Source: GCA-002780795 sp964545385 (GTDB lineage: Bacteria; Patescibacteriota; Microgenomatia; UBA1406; GWC2-37-13). Taken from it: a DNA stretch of 30,122 bases. The notes beneath the pieces were generated by a model. It worked only from the letters and a program-made list of their open reading frames with translations. It ran no database searches and was not told where the DNA came from. Below, one piece after another: positions 13,296-20,889 of this stretch. The stretch spans positions 1-30,122 of the forward strand of contig CAZJFG010000009.1 in assembly GCA_964545385.1 (NCBI GenBank). The letters run 5' to 3'. A program made the position numbers and the translations under genes. Position 1 is the stretch's first letter. Every line of letters begins with the position of its first letter.

Positions 13296-14528
13296 ATGCG
13301 TTATTCAAAACTTTTTGGCAAAACTGCAAAAACTGTTTCTTCGCAGTTTGAATCAAAAAGCCATGAACTTTTAACAAAAGCTGGTTATATCAATCAGTTG
13401 GCTTCTGGTATTTTTAACATTCTTCCTTTAGGTAAAATAGTTTTAACAAAAATTGAAGACATTATTCGAGATGAGATGAATAAAATCGGCGGCCAGGAAG
13501 TTCAAATGCCGATTTTACATCCTAAATCGCTTTGGCTTGAATCCAACCGTTGGGATGCGGTCAACGTACTGTTTAAAACAAAGAGTAACTTTGGACAAGA
13601 ATACGCTATTGCGCCAACTCATGAAGAAACTGTGACACCTTTGGCAAAAAAATTTATCAAAAGTTATCGGGATTTACCTCTTGCACTGTATCATATAACT
13701 CAAAAATTTCGCGATGAACCACGACCAAAATCCGGCATATTGCGCGGCCGGGAGTTCGAGATGAAAGATCTCTACTCATTCCACAGTACAAAAGAAGACT
13801 TTGCTCATTTTTATAAAAAAGTAATTGACACTTACCTAAAAATATTTTCTCGCTGCGGTCTTAACATGATAAAAATTACCGAAGCCTCAGGCGGTGATTT
13901 TACCAAAAAATTTTCTCACGAATTTAATGTAATTACGCCTGCCGGCGAGGTCGACTTGATCTACTGTCCCAATTGCACTTTTGTCCAAAATGAAGAAATC
14001 GCAGAAAAAAAAGAAACCTGCCCGGAATGTAAAACCCCATTAAAAAAAGATCGGGCGATTGAAGTAGGCAATATTTTTGATCTGGGAACCCGCTTTAGCC
14101 AGGCCTTTAAGCTTAAGTTTACAAATCAATCGGGGGCTGAAGAATACCCATATATGGGTTGCTACGGAATCGGCATAAGCCGCTTACTTGGAACTATTGT
14201 TGAAATTTCTTCGGACGAAAAAGGAATCGTATGGCCAAAAGAAGTCGCGCCATATCATGTCCATTTAATCGGCCTTAATCTTGAAGACGAATCAATAAAG
14301 TCAAAGGTTTGCCAGGTTTACCAAACCATTCAAGAAAAAAATATCCCGGTTCTATTTGATGATAGGGAAGGAATTTCTGCCGGGGAAAAATTTACCGATG
14401 CCGATCTTATCGGAATACCCGCGAGACTCGTCGTTTCTAAAAAAAACAGTGATAAAATCGAGTTCAAAAAAAGAGTCGAAAAGGAAATAAAACTTCTTAA
14501 TTTGGAAGAAATAGAAAAAATGGTATAA
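13296..14528 (+). CDS. proS: Prolyl-tRNA synthetase, compact, without editing insertion
   Basis: 410 aa class II synthetase charging tRNA-Pro. Motif 2 (KFRDEPRPKSGILRGREFEMKD, about 137-158) and motif 3 (YGIGISRLLGTIVE, about 290-303) are present, followed by the anticodon-binding domain (VHLIGLNLED to the end). The bacterial-type enzyme usually carries an INS cis-editing domain of about 180 aa between motifs 2 and 3. Here that space holds only a small zinc-ribbon-like segment (CPNC 224-227, CPEC 242-245) before IEVGNIFDLGT. Ala-tRNA-Pro editing must be absent or done in trans. It lies in the conserved rseP-proS order, although the TrpR-like gene is inserted. Confidence 0.95.
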   Translation: MRYSKLFGKTAKTVSSQFESKSHELLTKAGYINQLASGIFNILPLGKIVLTKIEDIIRDEMNKIGGQEVQMPILHPKSLWLESNRWDAVNVLFKTKSNFGQEYAIAPTHEETVTPLAKKFIKSYRDLPLALYHITQKFRDEPRPKSGILRGREFEMKDLYSFHSTKEDFAHFYKKVIDTYLKIFSRCGLNMIKITEASGGDFTKKFSHEFNVITPAGEVDLIYCPNCTFVQNEEIAEKKETCPECKTPLKKDRAIEVGNIFDLGTRFSQAFKLKFTNQSGAEEYPYMGCYGIGISRLLGTIVEISSDEKGIVWPKEVAPYHVHLIGLNLEDESIKSKVCQVYQTIQEKNIPVLFDDREGISAGEKFTDADLIGIPARLVVSKKNSDKIEFKKRVEKEIKLLNLEEIEKMV

Positions 14529-14529
14529 T
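14521..14529 (+). promoter_or_regulatory. Extended -10 at the end of proS
   Basis: TGGTATAAT overlaps the proS stop codon and lies 11 bp before the ATG at 14541. It would give a leader of about 5 nt for the DHH-like gene. Confidence 0.5.
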
Positions 14530-14540
14530 AATCCTCTTAT

Positions 14541-15374
14541 ATGAAAACGATCGTCACACACTACTCTCCGGACCTTGACGCTTTTGCATCTTGTTGGCTT
14601 ATTAAAAGATACTTACCCAAATGGAGTTGCGCCGAGATAAGGTTTGTTCCTGCCGGTGAAACTTTAGAAAGCAAAGATCCTGATAAAAACCCAAGCATCA
14701 TTCATGTTGATACCGGTCTTGGCAGGTTTGATCACCACCAAACCGGCAAAAAAACCAGCGCGACAAGACTTTTTTTTGATTATCTTAAAAAAGAAGGTTT
14801 TATTGGCAAAAAAGAAGTCGTTCCTCTCGAAAGAATGGTTGATGTCATTACAATGATTGACCAGTTCAACGAAGTCTTTTTGCCCGACCCGACAGCTGAT
14901 ATTTATGAGTTTAATCTATATCAGTTGGTGGATGGTTTAAAAAACATTATCCAGAATGACGAACAAACAACTGATATGGTTTTTATTATTCTTGATGCTG
15001 TCTTTATCGGTTTTAAAAATAAAGTACGGGCTGAAGAGGAAATTAAAAATGGTTTTATTTTTCGGTCGTTTTGGGGAAAAACTTTAGCTATGGAAAATGG
15101 AGTGGAGGAGTCAATAAAACTTGCCCAGAAATCCGGTTATTTTTTGGTTGTAAGACGAAACCCGGAAAACGGCATGATTCGGATTAAAGCCCGGCCGGAT
15201 ACAAAAATAGGCCTGGACGAACTGTATTATAAATTAAAAAGCATTGATAAAAAAGCAACCTGGTACCTTCATCCTTCAAAGAGAATTCTTCTAAACGGCT
15301 CGATGAAAAATCCAAAAACAAAACCATCGTCCCTGTCTTTAAAAAAGATTATTGAAATAATAAGCAGTTTTTAA
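14541..15374 (+). CDS. DHH/MYG1-like predicted phosphoesterase
   Basis: 277 aa. An N-terminal metal motif THYSPDLDAFASCWL (6-20) and a DHH motif VDTGLGRFDHHQTG (56-69) are spaced as in DHH and MYG1-type (UPF0160) proteins. The middle VDVITMIDQFNEVFLPD resembles the third acidic motif region. The C-terminal half (FLVVRRNPENGMIRIKARPD and a final IKARP/TWYLHPSKRILLNGS segment) is also MYG1-like. DHH enzymes are Mn2+-dependent and cleave nucleotides or nucleic acids, and eukaryotic MYG1 is a 3'-5' RNA exonuclease. Which substrate applies here is unknown. It stands alone between proS and rpsU. Confidence 0.6.
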   Translation: MKTIVTHYSPDLDAFASCWLIKRYLPKWSCAEIRFVPAGETLESKDPDKNPSIIHVDTGLGRFDHHQTGKKTSATRLFFDYLKKEGFIGKKEVVPLERMVDVITMIDQFNEVFLPDPTADIYEFNLYQLVDGLKNIIQNDEQTTDMVFIILDAVFIGFKNKVRAEEEIKNGFIFRSFWGKTLAMENGVEESIKLAQKSGYFLVVRRNPENGMIRIKARPDTKIGLDELYYKLKSIDKKATWYLHPSKRILLNGSMKNPKTKPSSLSLKKIIEIISSF

Positions 15375-15376
15375 TA

Positions 15377-15434
15377 CAATAGAATATTAGATGGTAGAGT
15401 ATTGAACATTCTATCTTCTATTGACTACCGTCTA
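15377..15434 (+). promoter_or_regulatory. Structured rpsU leader with two competing stems
   Basis: Stem A pairs CAATAGAA (15377-15384) with TTCTATTG (15416-15423). Stem B pairs TTAGATGGTAG (15387-15397) with CTACCGTCTAA (15425-15435) with one G-U pair. The arms interleave, so the stems form either a pseudoknot or two alternatives. A smaller stem TAGAGT/ATTCTA can nest inside B. This could be a control element for S21. Confidence 0.45.
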
Positions 15435-15443
15435 AAATCTTAA

Positions 15444-15453
15444 AAAGGAGGTG
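15444..15453 (+). promoter_or_regulatory. Very strong Shine-Dalgarno of rpsU
   Basis: AAAGGAGGTG is complementary over all 10 bases to the 16S 3' end seen at 24-33 of this window, 5 nt before the ATG. It is exceptional here, since most other first genes have no leader. Confidence 0.85.
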
Positions 15454-15458
15454 CAATT

Positions 15459-15668
15459 ATGGTATATGTTACTAAAAAAAAAGGCGAGACAAAAGAAACA
15501 CTTTTTCGAAAATTCACAAGATCTTTTATTGATGAAGATATTGTTACCGAAGTAAGAAAAAAACTTTTTTATAAAAAACCTTCTTTGAAAAAAAAAGAGG
15601 AGGAAAAAGAAAGAATAAAAAGACATTCAAAAAAATATGGTCATCATCACATGTCCATCAAGATATAA
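15459..15668 (+). CDS. rpsU: 30S ribosomal protein bS21
   Basis: 69 aa basic protein. GETKETLFRKFTRSFIDEDIVTEVRKKLFYKKPS matches the S21 core (KKGES...LRRFKRACEKAGVLAEVRRREFYEKPS), followed by a Lys/Glu-rich helix and a His-rich tail (KKYGHHH). bS21 helps the 30S subunit start translation and lies next to the 16S 3' end. The start is fixed by the strong Shine-Dalgarno. Its last 32 bases overlap the ybeY-like ORF. Confidence 0.9.
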   Translation: MVYVTKKKGETKETLFRKFTRSFIDEDIVTEVRKKLFYKKPSLKKKEEEKERIKRHSKKYGHHHMSIKI

Positions 15669-15981
15669 AATCAGTAGGCCACGAATTAAAAAAGTGGTTG
15701 AAGAAATTTTTATTAAGGAAAGAATTCCGAATGACTATAATCTTAATCTGATATTTATCGGCCGAAATAAAATGAAGGCAATTGCCGCGAAATATAAAAA
15801 CGAAGACGTTGCATTGCCTGTTCTTTCTTTTGCTTACAGTCATGAAAAAGACAATTTATTGGGAGAGATCTTTATTTGCTATCCGCAAGCAGTACTTTTG
15901 GCTGCCGAAAGAGAAAAAAAAGTTAACCAAACACTTGATTGGTTAATCGAACACGGTATTAATAATATAATCAATAAATAA
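15637..15981 (+). CDS. ybeY: YbeY-like endoribonuclease with incomplete zinc motif
   Basis: 114 aa, short for YbeY (about 150). The family core is visible: LNLIFIGRNKMKAIAAKYKNED (36-57), VLSFAYSH, then LLGEIFICYPQA (74-85) and a helix LDWLIEHG (100-107). The catalytic motif should be HGxLHLxGxDH; here it is H106-G107 followed by INNIINK and stop, so the second and third zinc histidines are missing. The start at 15637 overlaps rpsU by 32 bp, and the stop overlaps the dnaX start (TAATG). YbeY trims the 16S 3' end in bacteria. This one may be inactive, may bind metal differently, or may have been shortened by a late frameshift. Confidence 0.75.
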   Translation: MVIITCPSRYKISRPRIKKVVEEIFIKERIPNDYNLNLIFIGRNKMKAIAAKYKNEDVALPVLSFAYSHEKDNLLGEIFICYPQAVLLAAEREKKVNQTLDWLIEHGINNIINK

Positions 15982-17027
15982 TGTTTTATCTCAAATACCG
16001 ACCTTCAAACATTGAAGAACTTGACAACAGCAAGGTCAAAGAAATTATCAAAAAAATTTTGGAATCAAAATCCATTCCTCATGCCTATTTATTTGTCGGA
16101 CAAAAAGGCACTGGAAAAACTTCAACAGCCAGAATTTTTGCCAAAGCGATAAACTGCAAAAATAACCACTTCAGTGATAAAAAAATAAAAACGGTTGAAC
16201 CATGTAACAGATGTGAAAACTGCCAAAGCATTAGCCACTCAAATTCCGTCGATATTGTAGAGATGGATGCAGCTTCAAATCGCGGAATTGATGAGATCAA
16301 AAAACTTATTTATGAAACAAATTTTTTGCCGATGATAAGCAGATATCGGGTTTTTATCATTGATGAAGCACACATGATCACACCCGAAGCTTTTAATGCC
16401 TTACTTAAAACGCTTGAGGAACCTCCACCATCAGTTATCTTTATTTTTGCAACAACCAACAAAGACAAAATCCCAAAAACCATCATTTCTCGTTGCAATG
16501 TCGTTAACTTTGGTCAAGCAAATAAAATAGATATTATTCGAATGCTCAACCGTTGCATTAAGGGTGAAAATATTACTATTGATAAAAAATTAGTTGAACT
16601 TATTGCCAGTCACAGCGATAATTCTTTTCGAGACGCGGCAAAAATATTGGAGGAATTATTTATTCAAAATAAACTCGGGTTTGAAGAAGGTAAAAAATTT
16701 TTAGGCCTGTCCAAAAAAAATTTTCTAGAAGTAATCAACAATAAAAATATAAAAGAAACCTTAGCCTGGATCGATGAATTTTCCGAATCCGGCGGCAACT
16801 TCAAAACACTTCTTGAGGAAACCTTAAACGACCTAAGAATTATTTTATTAAAAAATAACGGACTTAATATAGAGGAAGTTCCAGAGCTAAGTTTTAACCT
16901 AAAAGAAATCGTTGTACTTATTAAACTTTTAACTGAAGCCTATCAAAACTTGAAAATCACCCCTATTGAATCTTTACCACTTGAGATTGCCGTTATAGAA
17001 TTTTATAATAGTAAAATCAGTTCTTGA
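15981..17027 (+). CDS. dnaX: DNA polymerase III gamma/tau-type clamp-loader subunit, short
   Basis: 348 aa. AAA+ clamp-loader ATPase: N-terminal YRPSNIEEL, P-loop GQKGTGKTS (39-47), the four-cysteine zinc module (C in NCKN, then CNRCENC), Walker B FIIDEAHM and sensor-1 ATTN followed by SRC (arginine finger). The C-terminal collar helices are present, but the tau extension is absent, so only a gamma-like form is encoded. It starts inside the ybeY stop (TAATG), suggesting coupling. It precedes ybaB, as in the common dnaX-ybaB-recR cluster. Confidence 0.95.
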   Translation: MFYLKYRPSNIEELDNSKVKEIIKKILESKSIPHAYLFVGQKGTGKTSTARIFAKAINCKNNHFSDKKIKTVEPCNRCENCQSISHSNSVDIVEMDAASNRGIDEIKKLIYETNFLPMISRYRVFIIDEAHMITPEAFNALLKTLEEPPPSVIFIFATTNKDKIPKTIISRCNVVNFGQANKIDIIRMLNRCIKGENITIDKKLVELIASHSDNSFRDAAKILEELFIQNKLGFEEGKKFLGLSKKNFLEVINNKNIKETLAWIDEFSESGGNFKTLLEETLNDLRIILLKNNGLNIEEVPELSFNLKEIVVLIKLLTEAYQNLKITPIESLPLEIAVIEFYNSKISS

Positions 17028-17029
17028 TG

Positions 17030-17066
17030 AACTTGATAGATTTTACAACTTTACAACTTTATAACT
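17030..17066 (+). repeat. Intergenic AACTTGATAGA / AACTTTATAACT repeat, copy 1
   Basis: Between dnaX and ybaB: AACTTGATAGA (17030-17040), then TTTTACAACTTTACAACTTT and ATAACT. The same two elements, in the same order, recur between ssb and rpsR (29864-29895). Confidence 0.6.
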
Positions 17067-17069
17067 AAT

Positions 17070-17333
17070 ATGAATAATCCTCTAAGTGGTCTTGGTGACT
17101 TACAAAAATTGCAGCAACAGGCCCAAGCTATGCAACAGGCGCTTCAACAAGAGCATGTTACCATTGAAAAAAACGGAGTCAAAGTTACGCTTCGTGGAGA
17201 TCAGGCAATTGAAGCGGTCGAAGTAGATGGTGTTGTCGAAAATAGGATTGCCGAAGCCATAAATGAAGCCATTAAAAAAACACAGGAATTGGCTGCCCGT
17301 AAATTAATCGAAATATCATCGCAACAAAAATAA
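17070..17333 (+). CDS. ybaB: YbaB/EbfC nucleoid-associated protein
   Basis: 87 aa. A Gln-rich N-terminal helix (LQKLQQQAQAMQQALQQE) leads to the beta-hairpin NGVKVTLRGDQAIEAVEVD and a final amphipathic helix. The family forms tweezer-like dimers that bind DNA. It ends in TAATG shared with the prs start. It lies between dnaX and prs; the usual partner recR is next but inverted. Confidence 0.9.
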   Translation: MNNPLSGLGDLQKLQQQAQAMQQALQQEHVTIEKNGVKVTLRGDQAIEAVEVDGVVENRIAEAINEAIKKTQELAARKLIEISSQQK

Positions 17334-18256
17334 TGATTAAACTTTTTTCCGGCTCCACCAACTATAAACTATCTCAGGAAGTAGCCGATCGTCTTAAAAT
17401 TCACCTGGCAAAAGCGGAAATCGCCAGATTTAGCAACTCGGAAATTCGGGTGACTATTTTTGAAGAAGTTAAGGACCAAAACTGCGTGATTATTCAACCG
17501 ACAGCAAACCCAACAAACAACAGCTTAATGGAATTCTTTCTTTTTGCCGATGCACTAAAAAGATGTCAGGCAAAAAAAATAATCGGGGTCGTACCATACT
17601 TTGGCTATGCCAGACAAAATAAAGAGCACCGATCAGGTGAGTCTGTTTCCGTAAATGTCGTTATTCGATTTATGGAAACGGTTGGTTACGATAAAATCTA
17701 TACTTTTGATATCCACGACGAAGGAACAGAAGGTATCTTTACTATTCCATTTAAAAACCTATCTGTCCTTCCAATGCTTGCAAAGCATATCAAGAAAAAA
17801 ATGACAGAAAACGAAGTTAAACAAACAATTGTCGTTTCACCAGATCAAGGTGGGGTAGAAAGAGCAAGAATATTTGCCAACAGTTTTCACGATAAAAAAG
17901 TTAATGTGGCAGTCATTGAAAAAAAAAGAGACCTGGATAAAATTCACAACTCAGAAGCACTTGAACTTTTTGGAAATGTTAATGGAAAAAATGTTATTCT
18001 GGTCGATGATATTATCACCTCAGGAGGCACTTTAATTAACGCAGCCAAACTCTGCTTTGCTTCAGGCGCTAAAAAAATTTATGCCGTAATTGTCCATCAT
18101 GATTTTTCTCCGGAAGCACCAAGAAAACTCCAAAAATCAATAATTGAAAAAATATACACCACAAATACGATTGAATTGAAATTCGCCCAGAATTTTCCCA
18201 AACTTGAAGAAGTTACAATCGCACCTCTTATTGTACAGGAAATAAAAAATATTTAA
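17333..18256 (+). CDS. prs: Ribose-phosphate pyrophosphokinase
   Basis: 307 aa, normal length. It makes PRPP from ribose-5-phosphate and ATP. The N-terminal FSGSTNYKLSQEVADRL, ARFSNSEIRV, PYFGYARQNKEHRSGESVSV, SPDQGGVERARIFA and the PRPP loop ILVDDIITSGGTL are all present. The usual DLHAxQIQGFF segment reads DIHDEGTEGIF, a divergent variant of the catalytic-loop region, so regulation by nucleotides may differ. It shares a 1-bp overlap with ybaB. Its stop overlaps the recR stop tail to tail. Confidence 0.92.
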   Translation: MIKLFSGSTNYKLSQEVADRLKIHLAKAEIARFSNSEIRVTIFEEVKDQNCVIIQPTANPTNNSLMEFFLFADALKRCQAKKIIGVVPYFGYARQNKEHRSGESVSVNVVIRFMETVGYDKIYTFDIHDEGTEGIFTIPFKNLSVLPMLAKHIKKKMTENEVKQTIVVSPDQGGVERARIFANSFHDKKVNVAVIEKKRDLDKIHNSEALELFGNVNGKNVILVDDIITSGGTLINAAKLCFASGAKKIYAVIVHHDFSPEAPRKLQKSIIEKIYTTNTIELKFAQNFPKLEEVTIAPLIVQEIKNI

Positions 18257-18876
18257 TAATTGTTTCTGTTCTCCAAGGATTTTTTCAAGGTCATGTAGTC
18301 TGCATATTCAAGATTCGCACCAATCGGTAAACCGTATCCAAGTCGCGTAATTTTGAGCTTTGGGTTTTGAACTTTGAGCTTATTTTTAATATAGGTCGCC
18401 GTCGCTTCTCCTTCCATATCGGGATTGGTCGCCAAAATAACCTCTTTTAACCTATTGATCTTTTGATCTGTCAATTTTTTAACCTTTTCAATAAGCTGGT
18501 TAAGATAGATATCTTCCGGTCCAATGTTGTTTAGAGGGTCAATCCGACCGTGCAATACATGATAAATGCCGTTGTAAATATTTCCTTGTTCCAAAGAAAT
18601 AAGATCAACCACCGACTCAACTACAGTGATTGTACTCTGGTCTCTTTTTGGATCGGCACAGATCTGACAAAGCTCGTCCTCGGTAAAATTAAGACAGTTC
18701 TTACAAAGTTTAGTTTTTTTCTTTAACTCGAAAATTGCCTTTCCAAATTCCTTAAGATCACCGTCGGGCATTCGTAAAAGATAAAAAGCCAGTCTGTTTG
18801 CCGTCTTTTCACCAATTCCAGGCAGTCTTTCCAAAAATAAACTGATCTGTTTTAAACTCGATGGTAAATTGACCAC
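18253..18876 (-). CDS. recR: Recombination mediator RecR
   Basis: 207 aa. An N-terminal helix-hairpin-helix (LERLPGIGEKTANRLAFYLL), a zinc finger of four cysteines (CKNC, then CQIC), a Toprim domain (ITVVESVVDLISLE, EVILATNPDMEGEATATYI) and the C-terminal GLPIGANLEYAD give the full RecR plan. RecR loads RecA at gaps with RecO/RecF. It converges on prs: the bases TTAA (18253-18256) supply both stop codons. A simple-repeat tract (18351-18381) lies inside the Toprim half. Confidence 0.95.
   Translation of the reverse strand: MVNLPSSLKQISLFLERLPGIGEKTANRLAFYLLRMPDGDLKEFGKAIFELKKKTKLCKNCLNFTEDELCQICADPKRDQSTITVVESVVDLISLEQGNIYNGIYHVLHGRIDPLNNIGPEDIYLNQLIEKVKKLTDQKINRLKEVILATNPDMEGEATATYIKNKLKVQNPKLKITRLGYGLPIGANLEYADYMTLKKSLENRNNY
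18351..18381. repeat. TTTGAGCTT-type simple repeat inside recR
   Basis: The plus strand shows TTTTGAGCTTTGGG followed by TTTTGAACTTTGAGCTT, a degenerate tandem repeat. It encodes KLKVQNPKLKI in RecR between ATYIKN and the conserved RLGYG. The same unit (TTTTGAGCTTTGAGCTT) occurs in the GT39-like gene at 28703-28719. Confidence 0.5.
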
Positions 18877-18885
18877 AGGTAAAAA

Positions 18886-20559
18886 CTACAAAGTTATAAT
18901 CTCAACGACAATAAGTGGTTTGCGTCCGCGTTCTTGGTAAAATAAGTTTTCCAAAACATCAACAATCTGTTTTTTAAGGTTGCCGATATTTATGATATTT
19001 TTTTCTCTAGGCTTGGTGATTCTTTCAATTTCGCGAATTGCTTTTTTATAAAGATCCTTTTCTTCTTTTTCAAAAACAAATCCTCGTGAAATAAGCTTGG
19101 GCTCGGAAAGCAGTTTTCTTTGATTATCAATATTGATCATAACAACAACCATACCGTCTTGAGCCAAAGTTTGCCTGTCACGCAAAACGACATTCCCAAC
19201 ATCTCCAACACCATAAGCATCGACATAGATATTTTGGGTTTCTATTTGTTTACCGAGATTGGCTTTTTTTTTCTCAAACCAAACCGTTTCACCCTCCAAA
19301 AGCATAAAAATATTGTTTTTAGGATATCCCAAATCCGCAATTAATCTTTGATATTGCCTTTGATGACGAATTGTCCCTCCAATCGGCAGAAAATATTGAG
19401 GATTGACGAAACGGACTAAAAGCTTCATATCTTCTTGGTTGGCGTGACCCGAGGCATGAAGCTGATCTGTAATTGCCGGGTAGATTACATCAGCTCCTTT
19501 TAAAATAAGCTCTTCAATCAAACCATAAACTTCCTCTTCATTACCAGGGATCGGATCCGAGGAAAAGACGATTTTATCACCAGCCGTAATTTTTACATTA
19601 GGATTTTGATCGCGAGCTAATTTTGAAAGAGCAGAATCATACTGCCCTTGAGAACCTGCGACGATAAGACAAAGTTTATTGGGTGGAATGCGATGGCAAG
19701 ACGCTTCTTCAATCTGCAGGGAATGCGGAATCGGCAGATATCCAATTTGGCTTGACAGCTTGGTATTCTCTTTCATTGATCGACCCAAAAAACAAATTTT
19801 ACGATTGAATTTTATGGCTGTATCAACACATTGCCTGATTCTGGAAATATTCGAAGAAAAAGTCGTCATTACAAACTTACCTTTGGCCAAACGCATTTCG
19901 TCTTCCAAGGTTGCACCAACAATTTTTTCAGAAAGTGTTAAACCTTCTCTTTCTGCGCCCAAACAGTCGGACATCAAACATAAAATTCCTTCACGTCCGG
20001 CTTTGGTAATACTAAAAAAATCAGGTGGTGAACCAAAAGGAGGTGTGAGATCAAATTTGTAGTCCGTACCGTGATAAAAGTTGCCAATAGGAGTTTTTAT
20101 TACAATATGAGTCGTATCTGGAATGGAATGAGTCATTTTAATAAAACTCAGGCGAAACTCTCCAAGAATTAGTTCTTTGTTAAAATCTATCTCTTGAACA
20201 TTCGGTTTTACATTAAACTCCTTAAATTTATTTTCAAGCAATACTTTTGTCAGTTTACTCGCATATACTTTTGGTGCACGAAGTGCATTATAGTGATAGG
20301 GAAGAGCCGAAATATGATCTTCATGACCGTGAGTAACTACAACAGCACGAATTTTATCAACTTTGTCAAGAAGGTAACTTATATCCGGAATAACAAAATC
20401 AATACCCAGTTCGCGGCTTCCCGGAAAACCTACCCCACAGTCGACAACTAAAATATCTTGAAGTTTGTCATCTTTATATAGTTCATAAAGATACATGTTT
20501 TTTGTAACATCGGTAACCCCGCCCAGTGGAATAAATCTAAGTTTATAATTATTATTCAT
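18886..20559 (-). CDS. rnj: Ribonuclease J
   Basis: 557 aa metallo-beta-lactamase/beta-CASP RNase with combined endo- and 5'-3' exonuclease activity, central to mRNA decay and rRNA processing. The metal site HGHEDH is at 77-82, followed by the second-metal region (HSIPDTTHI, HGTDYKFD). The beta-CASP helices include KFVMTTFSSNISRIRQ, and the later motif is LHASGHANQED. A C-terminal domain of about 100 aa completes it. RNase J replaces RNase E in many lineages. It starts from a promoter shared with the divergent SufT-like gene. Confidence 0.95.
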   Translation of the reverse strand: MNNNYKLRFIPLGGVTDVTKNMYLYELYKDDKLQDILVVDCGVGFPGSRELGIDFVIPDISYLLDKVDKIRAVVVTHGHEDHISALPYHYNALRAPKVYASKLTKVLLENKFKEFNVKPNVQEIDFNKELILGEFRLSFIKMTHSIPDTTHIVIKTPIGNFYHGTDYKFDLTPPFGSPPDFFSITKAGREGILCLMSDCLGAEREGLTLSEKIVGATLEDEMRLAKGKFVMTTFSSNISRIRQCVDTAIKFNRKICFLGRSMKENTKLSSQIGYLPIPHSLQIEEASCHRIPPNKLCLIVAGSQGQYDSALSKLARDQNPNVKITAGDKIVFSSDPIPGNEEEVYGLIEELILKGADVIYPAITDQLHASGHANQEDMKLLVRFVNPQYFLPIGGTIRHQRQYQRLIADLGYPKNNIFMLLEGETVWFEKKKANLGKQIETQNIYVDAYGVGDVGNVVLRDRQTLAQDGMVVVMINIDNQRKLLSEPKLISRGFVFEKEEKDLYKKAIREIERITKPREKNIINIGNLKKQIVDVLENLFYQERGRKPLIVVEIITL

Positions 20560-20567
20560 ATCTTTTT

Positions 20568-20575
20568 ATTATACT
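20568..20575. promoter_or_regulatory. Symmetric bidirectional -10 between rnj and the SufT-like gene
   Basis: The bases ATTATACT read as TATACT (20570-20575) rightwards and as TATAAT (20573-20568) leftwards. They lie 6 bp before the ATG at 20582 and 8 bp before the ATG at 20559. The whole spacer is 22 bp, so both transcripts would be leaderless and the -35 regions must lie inside the opposite coding sequences. Confidence 0.6.
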
Positions 20576-20581
20576 TTACCT

Positions 20582-20887
20582 ATGAAAAAGATAACGAAGA
20601 AAAATGTGATGGAAAAACTGGAAACGGTCATGGATCCGGAAATTAATATCTCCATTGTCGATCTTGGTCTAATCTATAAAGTTGAATTAAAAGAAAAATC
20701 CGTATTCATAACAATGACTCTAACGACAATCGGTTGTCCGCTTTATGATTTTATGAAGCAAGATGTCCGAGAAAAGATTAAAGAACTAGGTTTTTTGGAT
20801 AAAAATATTAAAATCAAATTAGTCTTTGATCCGCCTTGGTCAACCGATAAAATGACACCGCGGGGAAAAGCAATACTTGGTATATAA
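20582..20887 (+). CDS. MIP18/SufT-like iron-sulfur assembly factor (DUF59)
   Basis: 101 aa single-domain protein. VMDPEINISIVDLGLIYKVEL (17-37) and TLTTIGCPLYDFM (about 46-58, with the conserved Cys) plus FDPPWSTDKMTPRGKAILGI at the C-terminus are the family hallmarks. MIP18 proteins help mature Fe-S proteins; PaaD members serve phenylacetate oxygenation. No suf or paa genes are nearby, so a general Fe-S role is likelier. It starts 22 bp from the divergent rnj start and is followed after 2 bp by an unknown gene. Confidence 0.85.
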   Translation: MKKITKKNVMEKLETVMDPEINISIVDLGLIYKVELKEKSVFITMTLTTIGCPLYDFMKQDVREKIKELGFLDKNIKIKLVFDPPWSTDKMTPRGKAILGI

Positions 20888-20889
20888 AA

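Noticed and set aside
15981..17027. Programmed frameshift in dnaX
   Set aside because: The gene ends soon after the collar domain and there is no long alternative frame, so no gamma/tau switch is supported.
17030..17066. CRISPR or tandem-repeat array
   Set aside because: Only one copy of each unit is present per spacer and there are no cas genes in the window.
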